Shown here piece by piece: positions 22,987 through 36,800 of a stretch of 64,000 nucleotides of DNA; within the stretch, counting starts at the first letter, position 1, and each line of letters starts with the position of its first letter. The position numbers and the translations under genes are program-made. The notes beneath the pieces were generated by a model. The model was not told the DNA's origin. It saw only the letters and a list, made by a program, of their open reading frames with translations, and did no database searches. This DNA comes from Oasisia sp. SBJ-2009. Its lineage: Eukaryota > Annelida > Polychaeta > Sabellida > Siboglinidae. The stretch is from contig OZ024855.1 in the NCBI GenBank assembly GCA_964017155.1, positions 806,001 to 870,000 on the forward strand, written 5' to 3'.

Positions 22987-25152
22987 CTACGACTCTCTCG
23001 ACGAAACCAACTGACCGTGCGCGTCGTCTTGCCAACTTTTGGAAACAAATCGAGGAAAACGACAAAGTCCGATCCGTCTACGGGGGATCAGTTGGGGAAG
23101 TATGTTTACATTCTTTTCAACAGAATTCCGTGCCGACCGCTGGGTAAACGGCGGGAGTAATAATGAACCACTAACTAGATGAGGTGACGAGGCATTTGGC
23201 GACCTTAACAGGGTGATAGTTGCACAAATCGAGGAAAACGACAAAGTCCGATCCGTCTACGGGGGATCAGTTTTGAGAATCGAGAGAAACGGCCAAGTTC
23301 GACGCGCCGGTCGGTCTTCTCGGGCGTATTCCACGCACGGAGTGTAACTACGACTCTCTCGACGAAACCAACTGACCGTGCGCGTCGTCTTGCCAACTTT
23401 TGGAAACAAATCGAGGAAAACGACAAAGTCCGATCCGTCTACGGGGGATCAGTTGGGGAAGTCTGTTTACATTCTTTTCAACAGAATTCCGTGCCGACCG
23501 CTGGGTAAACGGCGGGAGTAATAATGAACCACTAACTAGATGAGGTGACGAGGCATTTGGAGACCTTAACAGGGTGTTAGTTGCAAAAATCGAGGAAAAC
23601 GACAAAGTCCGATCCGTCTACGGGGGATCAGTTTTGAGAATCGAGAGAAACGGCCAAGTTCGACGCGCCGGTCGCTCTTCTCGGGCGTATTCCACGCACG
23701 GAGTGTAACTACGACTCTCTCGACGAAACCAACTGACCGTGCGCGTCGTCTTGCCAACTTTTGGAAACAAATCGAGGAAAACGACAAAGTCCGATCCGTC
23801 TACGGGGGATCAGTTGGGGAAGTCTGTTTACATTCTTTTCAACAGAATTCCGTGCCGACCGCTGGGTAAACGGCGGGAGTAATAATGAACCACTAACTAG
23901 ATGAGGTGACGAGGCATTTGGCGACCTTAACAGGGTGATAGTTGCACAAATCGATGAAAAAGACAAAGTCCGATCCGTCTACGGGGGATCAGTTTTGAGA
24001 ATCGAGAGAAACGGCCAAGTTCGACGCGCCGGTCGGTCTTCTCGGGCGTGTTCCACGCACGGAGTGTAACTACGACTCTCTCGACGAAACCAACTGACCG
24101 TGCGCGTCGTCTTGCCAACTTTTGGAAACAAATCGAGGAAAACGACAAAGTCCGATCCGTCTACGGGGGATCAGTTGGGGAAGTCTGTTTACATTCTTTT
24201 CAACATAATTCCGTGGCGACCGCTGGGTAAACGGCGGGAGTAATAATGAACCACTAACTAGATGAGGTGACGAGGCATTTGGCGACCTTAACAGGGTGAT
24301 AGTTGCACAAATCGAGGAAAACGACAAAGTCCGATCCGTCTACGGGGGATCAGTTTTGAGAATCGAGAGAAACGGCCAAGTTCGACGCGCCGGTCGGTCT
24401 TCTCGGGCGTGTTCCACGCACGGAGTGTAACTACGACTCTCTCGACGAAACCAACTGACCGTGCGCGTCGTCTTGCCAACTTTTGGAAACAAATCGAGGA
24501 AAACGACAAAGTCCGATCCGTCTACGGGGGATCAGTTGGGGAAGTCTGTTTACATTCTTTTCAACAGAATTCCGTGCCGACCGCTGGGTAAACGGCGGGA
24601 GTAATAATGAACCACTAACTAGATGAGGTGACGAGGCATTTGGCGACCTTAACAGGGTGATAGTTGCACAAATCGATGAAAAAGACAAAGTCCGATCCGT
24701 CTACGGGGGATCAGTTTTGAGAATCGAGAGAAACGGCCAAGTTCGACGCGCCGGTCGCTCTTCTCGGGCGTATTCCACGCACGGAGTGTAACTACGACTC
24801 TCTCGACGAAACCGACTGACCGTGCGCGTCGTCTTGCCAACTTTTTGAAACAAATCGAGGAAAACGACAAAGTCCGATACGTCTACGGGGGATCAGTTGG
24901 GGAAGTATGTTTACATTCTTTTCAACAGAATTCCGTGCCGACCGCTGGGTAAACGGCGGGAGTAATAATGAACCACTAAATAGATGAGGTGACGAGGCAT
25001 TTGGCGACCTTAACAGGGTGATAGTTGCACAAATCGAGGAAAACGACAAAGTCCGATCCGTCTACGGGGGATGAGTTTTGAGAATCGAGAGAAACGGCCA
25101 AGTTCGACGCGCCGGTCGGTCTTCTCGGGCGTATTCCACGCACGGAGTGTAA
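22987..25152 (+). repeat. Second higher-order family, 6-dimer unit
   Basis: The unit opens with a dimer carrying agtatg plus cactaactag and ends before the next such dimer, 2,166 bp (6 x 361) later. The order inside is: tttggagacc form, cgatgaaaaagac form, cataattccgtggcg form, ordinary form, cactaaatag form. The neighbouring 7-dimer units have one further cactaaatag dimer after the tttggagacc form. The preceding dimer (about 22850-22915) carries the private changes ggatgatag and tttagagaatc. Confidence 0.75.
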
Positions 25153-27679
25153 CTACGACTCTCTCGACGAAACCAACTGACCGTGCGCGTCGTCTTGCCA
25201 ACTTTTGGAAACAAATCGAGGAAAACGACAAAGTCCGATCCGTCTACGGGGGATCAGTTGGGGAAGTATGTTTACATTCTTTTCAACAGAATTCCGTGCC
25301 GACCGCTGGGTAAACGGCGGGAGTAATAATGAACCACTAACTAGATGAGGTGACGAGGCATTTGGCGACCTTAACAGGGTGATAGTTGCACAAATCGAGG
25401 AAAACGACAAAGTCCGATCCGTCTACGGGGGATCAGTTTTGAGAATCGAGAGAAACGGCCAAGTTCGACGCGCCGGTCGGTCTTCTCGGGCGTATTCCAC
25501 GCACGGAGTGTAACTACGACTCTCTCGACGAAACCAACTGACCGTGCGCGTCGTCTTGCCAACTTTTGGAAACAAATCGAGGAAAACGACAAAGTCCGAT
25601 CCGTCTACGGGGGATCAGTTGGGGAAGTCTGTTTACATTCTTTTCAACAGAATTCCGTGCCGACCGCTGGGTAAACGGCGGGAGTAATAATGAACCACTA
25701 ACTAGATGAGGTGACGAGGCATTTGGAGACCTTAACAGGGTGTTAGTTGCAAAAATCGAGGAAAACGACAAAGTCCGATCCGTCTACGGGGGATCAGTTT
25801 TGAGAATCGAGAGAAACGGCCAAGTTCGACGCGCCGGTCGCTCTTCTCGGGCGTATTCCACGCACGGAGTGTAACTACGACTCTCTCGACGAAACCGACT
25901 GACCGTGCGCGTCGTCTTGCCAACTTTTGGAAACAAATCGAGGAAAACGACAAAGTCCGATCCGTCTACGGGGGATCAGTTGGGGAAGTCTGTTTACATT
26001 CTTTTCAACAGAATTCCGTGTCGACCGCTGGGTAAACGGCGGGAGTAATAATGAACCACTAAATAGATGAGGTGACGAGGCATTTGGCGACCTTAACAGG
26101 GTGATAGTTGCACAAATCGAGGAAAACGACAAAGTCCGATCCGTCTACGGGGGATCAGTTTTGAGAATCGAGAGAAACGGCCAAGTTCGACGCGCCGGTC
26201 GGTCTTCTCGGGCGTATTCCACGCACGGAGTGTAACTACGACTCTCTCGACGAAACCAACTGACCGTGCGCGTCGTCTTGCCAACTTTTGGAAACAAATC
26301 GAGGAAAACGACAAAGTCCGATCCGTCTACGGGGGATCAGTTGGGGAAGTCTGTTTACATTCTTTTCAACAGAATTCCGTGCCGACCGCTGGGTAAACGG
26401 CGGGAGTAATAATGAACCACTAACTAGATGAGGTGACGAGGCATTTGGCGACCTTAACAGGGTGATAGTTGCACAAATCGATGAAAAAGACAAAGTCCGA
26501 TCCGTCTACGGGGGATCAGTTTTGAGAATCGAGAGAAACGGCCAAGTTCGACGCGCCGGTCGGTCTTCTCGGGCGTGTTCCACGCACGGAGTGTAACTAC
26601 GACTCTCTCGACGAAACCAACTGACCGTGCGCGTCGTCTTGCCAACTTTTGGAAACAAATCGAGGAAAACGACAAAGTCCGATCCGTCTACGGGGGATCA
26701 GTTGGGGAAGTCTGTTTACATTCTTTTCAACATAATTCCGTGGCGACCGCTGGGTAAACGGCGGGAGTAATAATGAACCACTAACTAGATGAGGTGACGA
26801 GGCATTTGGCGACCTTAACAGGGTGATAGTTGCACAAATCGAGGAAAACGACAAAGTCCGATCCGTCTACGGGGGATCAGTTTTGAGAATCGAGAGAAAC
26901 GGCCAAGTTCGACGCGCCGGTCGGTCTTCTCGGGCGTGTTCCACGCACGGAGTGTAACTACGACTCTCTCGACGAAACCAACTGACCGTGCGCGTCGTCT
27001 TGCCAACTTTTGGAAACAAATCGAGGAAAACGACAAAGTCCGATCCGTCTACGGGGGATCAGTTGGGGAAGTCTGTTTACATTCTTTTCAACAGAATTCC
27101 GTGCCGACCGCTGGGTAAACGGCGGGAGTAATAATGAACCACTAACTAGATGAGGTGACGAGGCATTTGGCGACCTTAACAGGGTGATAGTTGCACAAAT
27201 CGATGAAAAAGACAAAGTCCGATCCGTCTACGGGGGATCAGTTTTGAGAATCGAGAGAAACGGCCAAGTTCGACGCGCCGGTCGCTCTTCTCGGGCGTAT
27301 TCCACGCACGGAGTGTAACTACGACTCTCTCGACGAAACCGACTGACCGTGCGCGTCGTCTTGCCAACTTTTGGAAACAAATCGAGGAAAACGACAAAGT
27401 CCGATCCGTCTACGGGGGATCAGTTGGGGAAGTCTGTTTACATTCTTTTCAACATAATTCCGTGCCGACCGCTGGGTAAACGGCGGGAGTAATAATGAAC
27501 CACTAAATAGATGAGGTGACGAGGCATTTGGCGACCTTAACAGGGTGATAGTTGCACAAATCGAGGAAAACGACAAAGTCCGATCCGTCTACGGGGGATG
27601 AGTTTTGAGAATCGAGAGAAACGGCCAAGTTCGACGCGCCGGTCGGTCTTCTCGGGCGTATTCCACGCACGGAGTGTAA
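25153..27679 (+). repeat. Second higher-order family, 7-dimer unit (2,527 bp), copy 1
   Basis: Seven dimers, 2,527 bp. The next unit repeats the order at exactly this offset (for example gggggatgag at 25068, 27595 and 30122). One private change, ccgtgtcgacc near 26018, is not shared with the next unit. Confidence 0.85.
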
Positions 27680-30206
27680 CTACGACTCTCTCGACGAAAC
27701 CAACTGACCGTGCGCGTCGTCTTGCCAACTTTTGGAAACAAATCGAGGAAAACGACAAAGTCCGATCCGTCTACGGGGGATCAGTTGGGGAAGTATGTTT
27801 ACATTCTTTTCAACAGAATTCCGTGCCGACCGCTGGGTAAACGGCGGGAGTAATAATGAACCACTAACTAGATGAGGTGACGAGGCATTTGGCGACCTTA
27901 ACAGGGTGATAGTTGCACAAATCGAGGAAAACGACAAAGTCCGATCCGTCTACGGGGGATCAGTTTTGAGAATCGAGAGAAACGGCCAAGTTCGACGCGC
28001 CGGTCGGTCTTCTCGGGCGTATTCCACGCACGGAGTGTAACTACGACTCTCTCGACGAAACCAACTGACCGTGCGCGTCGTCTTGCCAACTTTTGGAAAC
28101 AAATCGAGGAAAACGACAAAGTCCGATCCGTCTACGGGGGATCAGTTGGGGAAGTCTGTTTACATTCTTTTCAACAGAATTCCGTGCCGACCGCTGGGTA
28201 AACGGCGGGAGTAATAATGAACCACTAACTAGATGAGGTGACGAGGCATTTGGAGACCTTAACAGGGTGTTAGTTGCAAAAATCGAGGAAAACGACAAAG
28301 TCCGATCCGTCTACGGGGGATCAGTTTTGAGAATCGAGAGAAACGGCCAAGTTCGACGCGCCGGTCGCTCTTCTCGGGCGTATTCCACGCACGGAGTGTA
28401 ACTACGACTCTCTCGACGAAACCGACTGACCGTGCGCGTCGTCTTGCCAACTTTTGGAAACAAATCGAGGAAAACGACAAAGTCCGATCCGTCTACGGGG
28501 GATCAGTTGGGGAAGTCTGTTTACATTCTTTTCAACAGAATTCCGTGCCGACCGCTGGGTAAACGGCGGGAGTAATAATGAACCACTAAATAGATGAGGT
28601 GACGAGGCATTTGGCGACCTTAACAGGGTGATAGTTGCACAAATCGAGGAAAACGACAAAGTCCGATCCGTCTACGGGGGATCAGTTTTGAGAATCGAGA
28701 GAAACGGCCAAGTTCGACGCGCCGGTCGGTCTTCTCGGGCGTATTCCACGCACGGAGTGTAACTACGACTCTCTCGACGAAACCAACTGACCGTGCGCGT
28801 CGTCTTGCCAACTTTTGGAAACAAATCGAGGAAAACGACAAAGTCCGATCCGTCTACGGGGGATCAGTTGGGGAAGTCTGTTTACATTCTTTTCAACAGA
28901 ATTCCGTGCCGACCGCTGGGTAAACGGCGGGAGTAATAATGAACCACTAACTAGATGAGGTGACGAGGCATTTGGCGACCTTAACAGGGTGATAGTTGCA
29001 CAAATCGATGAAAAAGACAAAGTCCGATCCGTCTACGGGGGATCAGTTTTGAGAATCGAGAGAAACGGCCAAGTTCGACGCGCCGGTCGGTCTTCTCGGG
29101 CGTGTTCCACGCACGGAGTGTAACTACGACTCTCTCGACGAAACCAACTGACCGTGCGCGTCGTCTTGCCAACTTTTGGAAACAAATCGAGGAAAACGAC
29201 AAAGTCCGATCCGTCTACGGGGGATCAGTTGGGGAAGTCTGTTTACATTCTTTTCAACATAATTCCGTGGCGACCGCTGGGTAAACGGCGGGAGTAATAA
29301 TGAACCACTAACTAGATGAGGTGACGAGGCATTTGGCGACCTTAACAGGGTGATAGTTGCACAAATCGAGGAAAACGACAAAGTCCGATCCGTCTACGGG
29401 GGATCAGTTTTGAGAATCGAGAGAAACGGCCAAGTTCGACGCGCCGGTCGGTCTTCTCGGGCGTGTTCCACGCACGGAGTGTAACTACGACTCTCTCGAC
29501 GAAACCAACTGACCGTGCGCGTCGTCTTGCCAACTTTTGGAAACAAATCGAGGAAAACGACAAAGTCCGATCCGTCTACGGGGGATCAGTTGGGGAAGTC
29601 TGTTTACATTCTTTTCAACAGAATTCCGTGCCGACCGCTGGGTAAACGGCGGGAGTAATAATGAACCACTAACTAGATGAGGTGACGAGGCATTTGGCGA
29701 CCTTAACAGGGTGATAGTTGCACAAATCGATGAAAAAGACAAAGTCCGATCCGTCTACGGGGGATCAGTTTTGAGAATCGAGAGAAACGGCCAAGTTCGA
29801 CGCGCCGGTCGCTCTTCTCGGGCGTATTCCACGCACGGAGTGTAACTACGACTCTCTCGACGAAACCGACTGACCGTGCGCGTCGTCTTGCCAACTTTTG
29901 GAAACAAATCGAGGAAAACGACAAAGTCCGATCCGTCTACGGGGGATCAGTTGGGGAAGTCTGTTTACATTCTTTTCAACATAATTCCGTGCCGACCGCT
30001 GGGTAAACGGCGGGAGTAATAATGAACCACTAAATAGATGAGGTGACGAGGCATTTGGCGACCTTAACAGGGTGATAGTTGCACAAATCGAGGAAAACGA
30101 CAAAGTCCGATCCGTCTACGGGGGATGAGTTTTGAGAATCGAGAGAAACGGCCAAGTTCGACGCGCCGGTCGGTCTTCTCGGGCGTATTCCACGCACGGA
30201 GTGTAA
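27680..30206 (+). repeat. Second higher-order family, 7-dimer unit (2,527 bp), copy 2
   Basis: Same dimer order and length as 25153-27679. The last dimer has cataattccgtgccg with cactaaatag, a combination shared with the end of the preceding unit but absent left of 25 kb. This points to local homogenisation. Confidence 0.85.
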
Positions 30207-33200
30207 CTACGACTCTCTCGACGAAACCAACTGACCGTGCGCGTCGTCTTGCCAACTTTTGGAAACAAATCGAGGAAAACGACAAAGTCCGATCCGTCTA
30301 CGGGGGATCAGTTGGGGAAGTATGTTTACATTCTTTTCAACAGAATTCCGTGCCGACCGCTGGGTAAACGGCGGGAGTAATAATGAACCACTAACTAGAT
30401 GAGGTGACGAGGCATTTGGCGACCTTAACAGGGTGATAGTTGCACAAATCGAGGAAAACGACAAAGTCCGATCCGTCTACGGGGGATCAGTTTTGAGAAT
30501 CGAGAGAAACGGCCAAGTTCGACGCGCCGGTCGGTCTTCTCGGGCGTATTCCACGCACGGAGTGTAACTACGACTCTCTCGACGAAACCAACTGACCGTG
30601 CGCGTCGTCTTGCCAACTTTTGGAAACAAATCGAGGAAAACGACAAAGTCCGATCCGTCTACGGGGGATCAGTTGGGGAAGTCTGTTTACATTCTTTTCA
30701 ACAGAATTCCGTGCCGACCGCTGGGTAAACGGCGGGAGTAATAATGAACCACTAACTAGATGAGGTGACGAGGCATTTGGAGACCTTAACAGGGTGTTAG
30801 TTGCAAAAATCGAGGAAAACGACAAAGTCCGATCCGTCTACGGGGGATCAGTTTTGAGAATCGAGAGAAACGGCCAAGTTCGACGCGCCGGTCGCTCTTC
30901 TCGGGCGTATTCCACGCACGGAGTGTAACTACGACTCTCTCGACGAAACCGACTGACCGTGCGCGTCGTCTTGCCAACTTTTGGAAACAAATCGAGGAAA
31001 ACGACAAAGTCCGATCCGTCTACGGGGGATCAGTTGGGGAAGTCTGTTTACATTCTTTTCAACAGAATTCCGTGCCGACCGCTGGGTAAACGGCGGGAGT
31101 AATAATGAACCACTAAATAGATGAGGTGACGAGGCATTTGGCGACCTTAACAGGGTGATAGTTGCACAAATCGAGGAAAACGACAAAGTCCGATCCGTCT
31201 ACGGGGGATCAGTTTTGAGAATCGAGAGAAACGGCCAAGTTCGACGCGCCGGTCGGTCTTCTCGGGCGTATTCCACGCACGGAGTGTAACTACGACTCTC
31301 TCGACGAAACCAACTGACCGTGCGCGTCGTCTTGCCAACTTTTGGAAACAAATCGAGGAAAACGACAAAGTCCGATCCGTCTACGGGGGATCAGTTGGGG
31401 AAGTCTGTTTACATTCTTTTCAACAGAATTCCGTGCCGACCGCTGGGTAAACGGCGGGAGTAATAATGAACCACTAACTAGATGAGGTGACGAGGCATTT
31501 GGCGACCTTAACAGGGTGATAGTTGCACAAATCGATGAAAAAGACAAAGTCCGATCCGTCTACGGGGGATCAGTTTTGAGAATCGAGAGAAACGGCCAAG
31601 TTCGACGCGCCGGTCGGTCTTCTCGGGCGTGTTCCACGCACGGAGTGTAACTACGACTCTCTCGACGAAACCAACTGACCGTGCGCGTCGTCTTGCCAAC
31701 TTTTGGAAACAAATCGAGGAAAACGACAAAGTCCGATCCGTCTACGGGGGATCAGTTGGGGAAGTCTGTTTACATTCTTTTCAACATAATTCCGTGGCGA
31801 CCGCTGGGTAAACGGCGGGAGTAATAATGAACCACTAACTAGATGAGGTGACGAGGCATTTGGCGACCTTAACAGGGTGATAGTTGCACAAATCGAGGAA
31901 AACGACAAAGTCCGATCCGTCTACGGGGGATCAGTTTTGAGAATCGAGAGAAACGGCCAAGTTCGACGCGCCGGTCGGTCTTCTCGGGCGTGTTCCACGC
32001 ACGGAGTGTAACTACGACTCTCTCGACGAAACCAACTGACCGTGCGCGTCGTCTTGCCAACTTTTGGAAACAAATCGAGGAAAACGACAAAGTCCGATCC
32101 GTCTACGGGGGATCAGTTGGGGAAGTCTGTTTACATTCTTTTCAACAGAATTCCGTGCCGACCGCTGGGTAAACGGCGGGAGTAATAATGAACCACTAAC
32201 TAGATGAGGTGACGAGGCATTTGGCGACCTTAACAGGGTGATAGTAGCACAAATCGATGAAAAAGACAAAGTCCGATCCGTCTACGGGGGATCAGTTTTG
32301 AGAATCGAGAGAAACGGCCAAGTTCGACGCGCCGGTCGCTCTTCTCGGGCGTATTCCACGCACGGAGTGTAACTACGACTCTCTCGACGAAACCGACTGA
32401 CCGTGCGCGTCGTCTTGCCAACTTTTGGAAACAAATCGAGGAAAACGACAAAGTCCGATCCGTCTACGGGGGATCAGTTGGGGAAGTCTGTTTACATTCT
32501 TTTCAACATAATTCCGTGCCGACCGCTGGGTAATCGGCGGGAGTAATAATGAACCACTAACTAGATGAGGTGACGAGGCATTTGGAGACCTTAACAGGGT
32601 GTTAGTTGCAAAAATCGAGGAAAACGACAAAGTCCGATCCGTCTACGGGGGATCAGTTTTGAGAATCGAGAGAAACGGCCAAGTTCGACGCGCCGGTCGC
32701 TCTTCTCGGGCGTATTCCACGCACGGAGTGTAACTACGACTCTCTCGACGAAACCGACTGACCGTGCGCGTCGTCTTGCCAACTTTTGGAAACAAATCGA
32801 GGAAAACGACAAAGTCCGATCCGTCTACGGGGGATCAGTTGGGGAAGTCTGTTTACATTCTTTTCAACAGAATTCCGTGCCGACCGCTGGGTAAACGGCG
32901 GGAGTAATAATGAACCACTAACTAGATGAGGTGACGAGGCATTTGGCGACCTTAACAGGGTGATAGTTGCACAAATCGATGAAAAAGACAAAGTCCGATC
33001 CGTCTACGGGGGATCAGTTTTGAGAATCGAGAGAAACGGCCAAGTTCGACGCGCCGGTCGGTCTTCTCGGGCGTGTTCCACGCACGGAGTGTAACTACGA
33101 CTCTCTCGACGAAACCAACTGACCGTGCGCGTCGTCTTGCCAACTTTTGGAAACAAATCGAGGAAAACGACAAAGTCCGATCCGTCTACGGGGGATCAGT

Positions 33201-33816
33201 TGGGGAAGTCTGTTTACATTCTTTTCAACAGAATTCCGTGCCGACCGCTGGGTAAACGGCGGGAGTAATAATGAACCACTAACTAGATGAGGTGACGAGG
33301 CATTTGGCGACCTTAACAGGGTGATAGTTGCACAAATCGATGAAAAAGACAAAGTCCGATCCGTCTACGGGGGATCAGTTTTGAGAATCGAGAGAAACGG
33401 CCAAGTTCGACGCGCCGGTCGCTCTTCTCGGGCGTATTCCACGCACGGAGTGTAACTACGACTCTCTCGACGAAACCGACTGACCGTGCGCGTCGTCTTG
33501 CCAACTTTTGGAAACAAATCGAGGAAAACGACAAAGTCCGATCCGTCTACGGGGGATCAGTTGGGGAAGTCTGTTTACATTCTTTTCAACATAATTCCGT
33601 GCCGACCGCTGGGTAAACGGCGGGAGTAATAATGAACCACTAAATAGATGAGGTGACGAGGCATTTGGCGACCTTAACAGGGTGATAGTTGCACAAATCG
33701 AGGAAAACGACAAAGTCCGATCCGTCTACGGGGGATGAGTTTTGAGAATCGAGAGAAACGGCCAAGTTCGACGCGCCGGTCGGTCTTCTCGGGCGTATTC
33801 CACGCACGGAGTGTAA
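30207..33816 (+). repeat. Second higher-order family, 10-dimer unit (3,610 bp), copy 1
   Basis: Starts like the 7-dimer units, then adds dimers. It carries two markers found only here and one unit later: gatagtagcac (about 32242) and gggtaatcggc (about 32529). The next unit starts 3,610 bp (10 x 361) later and has both markers at the same offset. Confidence 0.83.
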
Positions 33817-36800
33817 CTACGACTCTCTCGACGAAACCAACTGACCGTGCGCGTCGTCTTGCCAACTTTTGGAAACAAATCGAGGAAAACGACAAAGTCC
33901 GATCCGTCTACGGGGGATCAGTTGGGGAAGTATGTTTACATTCTTTTCAACAGAATTCCGTGCCGACCGCTGGGTAAACGGCGGGAGTAATAATGAACCA
34001 CTAACTAGATGAGGTGACGAGGCATTTGGCGACCTTAACAGGGTGATAGTTGCACAAATCGAGGAAAACGACAAAGTCCGATCCGTCTACGGGGGATCAG
34101 TTTTGAGAATCGAGAGAAACGGCCAAGTTCGACGCGCCGGTCGGTCTTCTCGGGCGTATTCCACGCACGGAGTGTAACTACGACTCTCTCGACGAAACCA
34201 ACTGACCGTGCGCGTCGTCTTGCCAACTTTTGGAAACAAATCGAGGAAAACGACAAAGTCCGATCCGTCTACGGGGGATCAGTTGGGGAAGTCTGTTTAC
34301 ATTCTTTTCAACAGAATTCCGTGCCGACCGCTGGGTAAACGGCGGGAGTAATAATGAACCACTAACTAGATGAGGTGACGAGGCATTTGGAGACCTTAAC
34401 AGGGTGTTAGTTGCAAAAATCGAGGAAAACGACAAAGTCCGATCCGTCTACGGGGGATCAGTTTTGAGAATCGAGAGAAACGGCCAAGTTCGACGCGCCG
34501 GTCGCTCTTCTCGGGCGTATTCCACGCACGGAGTGTAACTACGACTCTCTCGACGAAACCGACTGACCGTGCGCGTCGTCTTGCCAACTTTTGGAAACAA
34601 ATCGAGGAAAACGACAAAGTCCGATCCGTCTACGGGGGATCAGTTGGGGAAGTCTGTTTACATTCTTTTCAACAGAATTCCGTGCCGACCGCTGGGTAAA
34701 CGGCGGGAGTAATAATGAACCACTAAATAGATGAGGTGACGAGGCATTTGGCGACCTTAACAGGGTGATAGTTGCACAAATCGAGGAAAACGACAAAGTC
34801 CGATCCGTCTACGGGGGATCAGTTTTGAGAATCGAGAGAAACGGCCAAGTTCGACGCGCCGGTCGGTCTTCTCGGGCGTATTCCACGCACGGAGTGTAAC
34901 TACGACTCTCTCGACGAAACCAACTGACCGTGCGCGTCGTCTTGCCAACTTTTGGAAACAAATCGAGGAAAACGACAAAGTCCGATCCGTCTACGGGGGA
35001 TCAGTTGGGGAAGTCTGTTTACATTCTTTTCAACAGAATTCCGTGCCGACCGCTGGGTAAACGGCGGGAGTAATAATGAACCACTAACTAGATGAGGTGA
35101 CGAGGCATTTGGCGACCTTAACAGGGTGATAGTTGCACAAATCGATGAAAAAGACAAAGTCCGATCCGTCTACGGGGGATCAGTTTTGAGAATCGAGAGA
35201 AACGGCCAAGTTCGACGCGCCGGTCGGTCTTCTCGGGCGTGTTCCACGCACGGAGTGTAACTACGACTCTCTCGACGAAACCAACTGACCGTGCGCGTCG
35301 TCTTGCCAACTTTTGGAAACAAATCGAGGAAAACGACAAAGTCCGATCCGTCTACGGGGGATCAGTTGGGGAAGTCTGTTTACATTCTTTTCAACATAAT
35401 TCCGTGGCGACCGCTGGGTAAACGGCGGGAGTAATAATGAACCACTAACTAGATGAGGTGACGAGGCATTTGGCGACCTTAACAGGGTGATAGTTGCACA
35501 AATCGAGGAAAACGACAAAGTCCGATCCGTCTACGGGGGATCAGTTTTGAGAATCGAGAGAAACGGCCAAGTTCGACGCGCCGGTCGGTCTTCTCGGGCG
35601 TGTTCCACGCACGGAGTGTAACTACGACTCTCTCGACGAAACCAACTGACCGTGCGCGTCGTCTTGCCAACTTTTGGAAACAAATCGAGGAAAACGACAA
35701 AGTCCGATCCGTCTACGGGGGATCAGTTGGGGAAGTCTGTTTACATTCTTTTCAACAGAATTCCGTGCCGACCGCTGGGTAAACGGCGGGAGTAATAATG
35801 AACCACTAACTAGATGAGGTGACGAGGCATTTGGCGACCTTAACAGGGTGATAGTAGCACAAATCGATGAAAAAGACAAAGTCCGATCCGTCTACGGGGG
35901 ATCAGTTTTGAGAATCGAGAGAAACGGCCAAGTTCGACGCGCCGGTCGCTCTTCTCGGGCGTATTCCACGCACGGAGTGTAACTACGACTCTCTCGACGA
36001 AACCGACTGACCGTGCGCGTCGTCTTGCCAACTTTTGGAAACAAATCGAGGAAAACGACAAAGTCCGATCCGTCTACGGGGGATCAGTTGGGGAAGTCTG
36101 TTTACATTCTTTTCAACATAATTCCGTGCCGACCGCTGGGTAATCGGCGGGAGTAATAATGAACCACTAACTAGATGAGGTGACGAGGCATTTGGAGACC
36201 TTAACAGGGTGTTAGTTGCAAAAATCGAGGAAAACGACAAAGTCCGATCCGTCTACGGGGGATCAGTTTTGAGAATCGAGAGAAACGGCCAAGTTCGACG
36301 CGCCGGTCGCTCTTCTCGGGCGTATTCCACGCACGGAGTGTAACTACGACTCTCTCGACGAAACCGACTGACCGTGCGCGTCGTCTTGCCAACTTTTGGA
36401 AACAAATCGAGGAAAACGACAAAGTCCGATCCGTCTACGGGGGATCAGTTGGGGAAGTCTGTTTACATTCTTTTCAACAGAATTCCGTGCCGACCGCTGG
36501 GTAAACGGCGGGAGTAATAATGAACCACTAAATAGATGAGGTGACGAGGCATTTGGCGACCTTAACAGGGTGATAGTTGCACAAATCGAGGAAAACGACA
36601 AAGTCCGATCCGTCTACGGGGGATCAGTTTTGAGAATCGAGAGAAACGGCCAAGTTCGACGCGCCGGTCGGTCTTCTCGTGCGTATTCCACGCACGGAGT
36701 GTAACTACGACTCTCTCGACGAAACCAACTGACCGTGCGCGTCGTCTTGCCAACTTTTGGAAACAAATCGAGGAAAACGACAAAGTCCGATCCGTCTACG

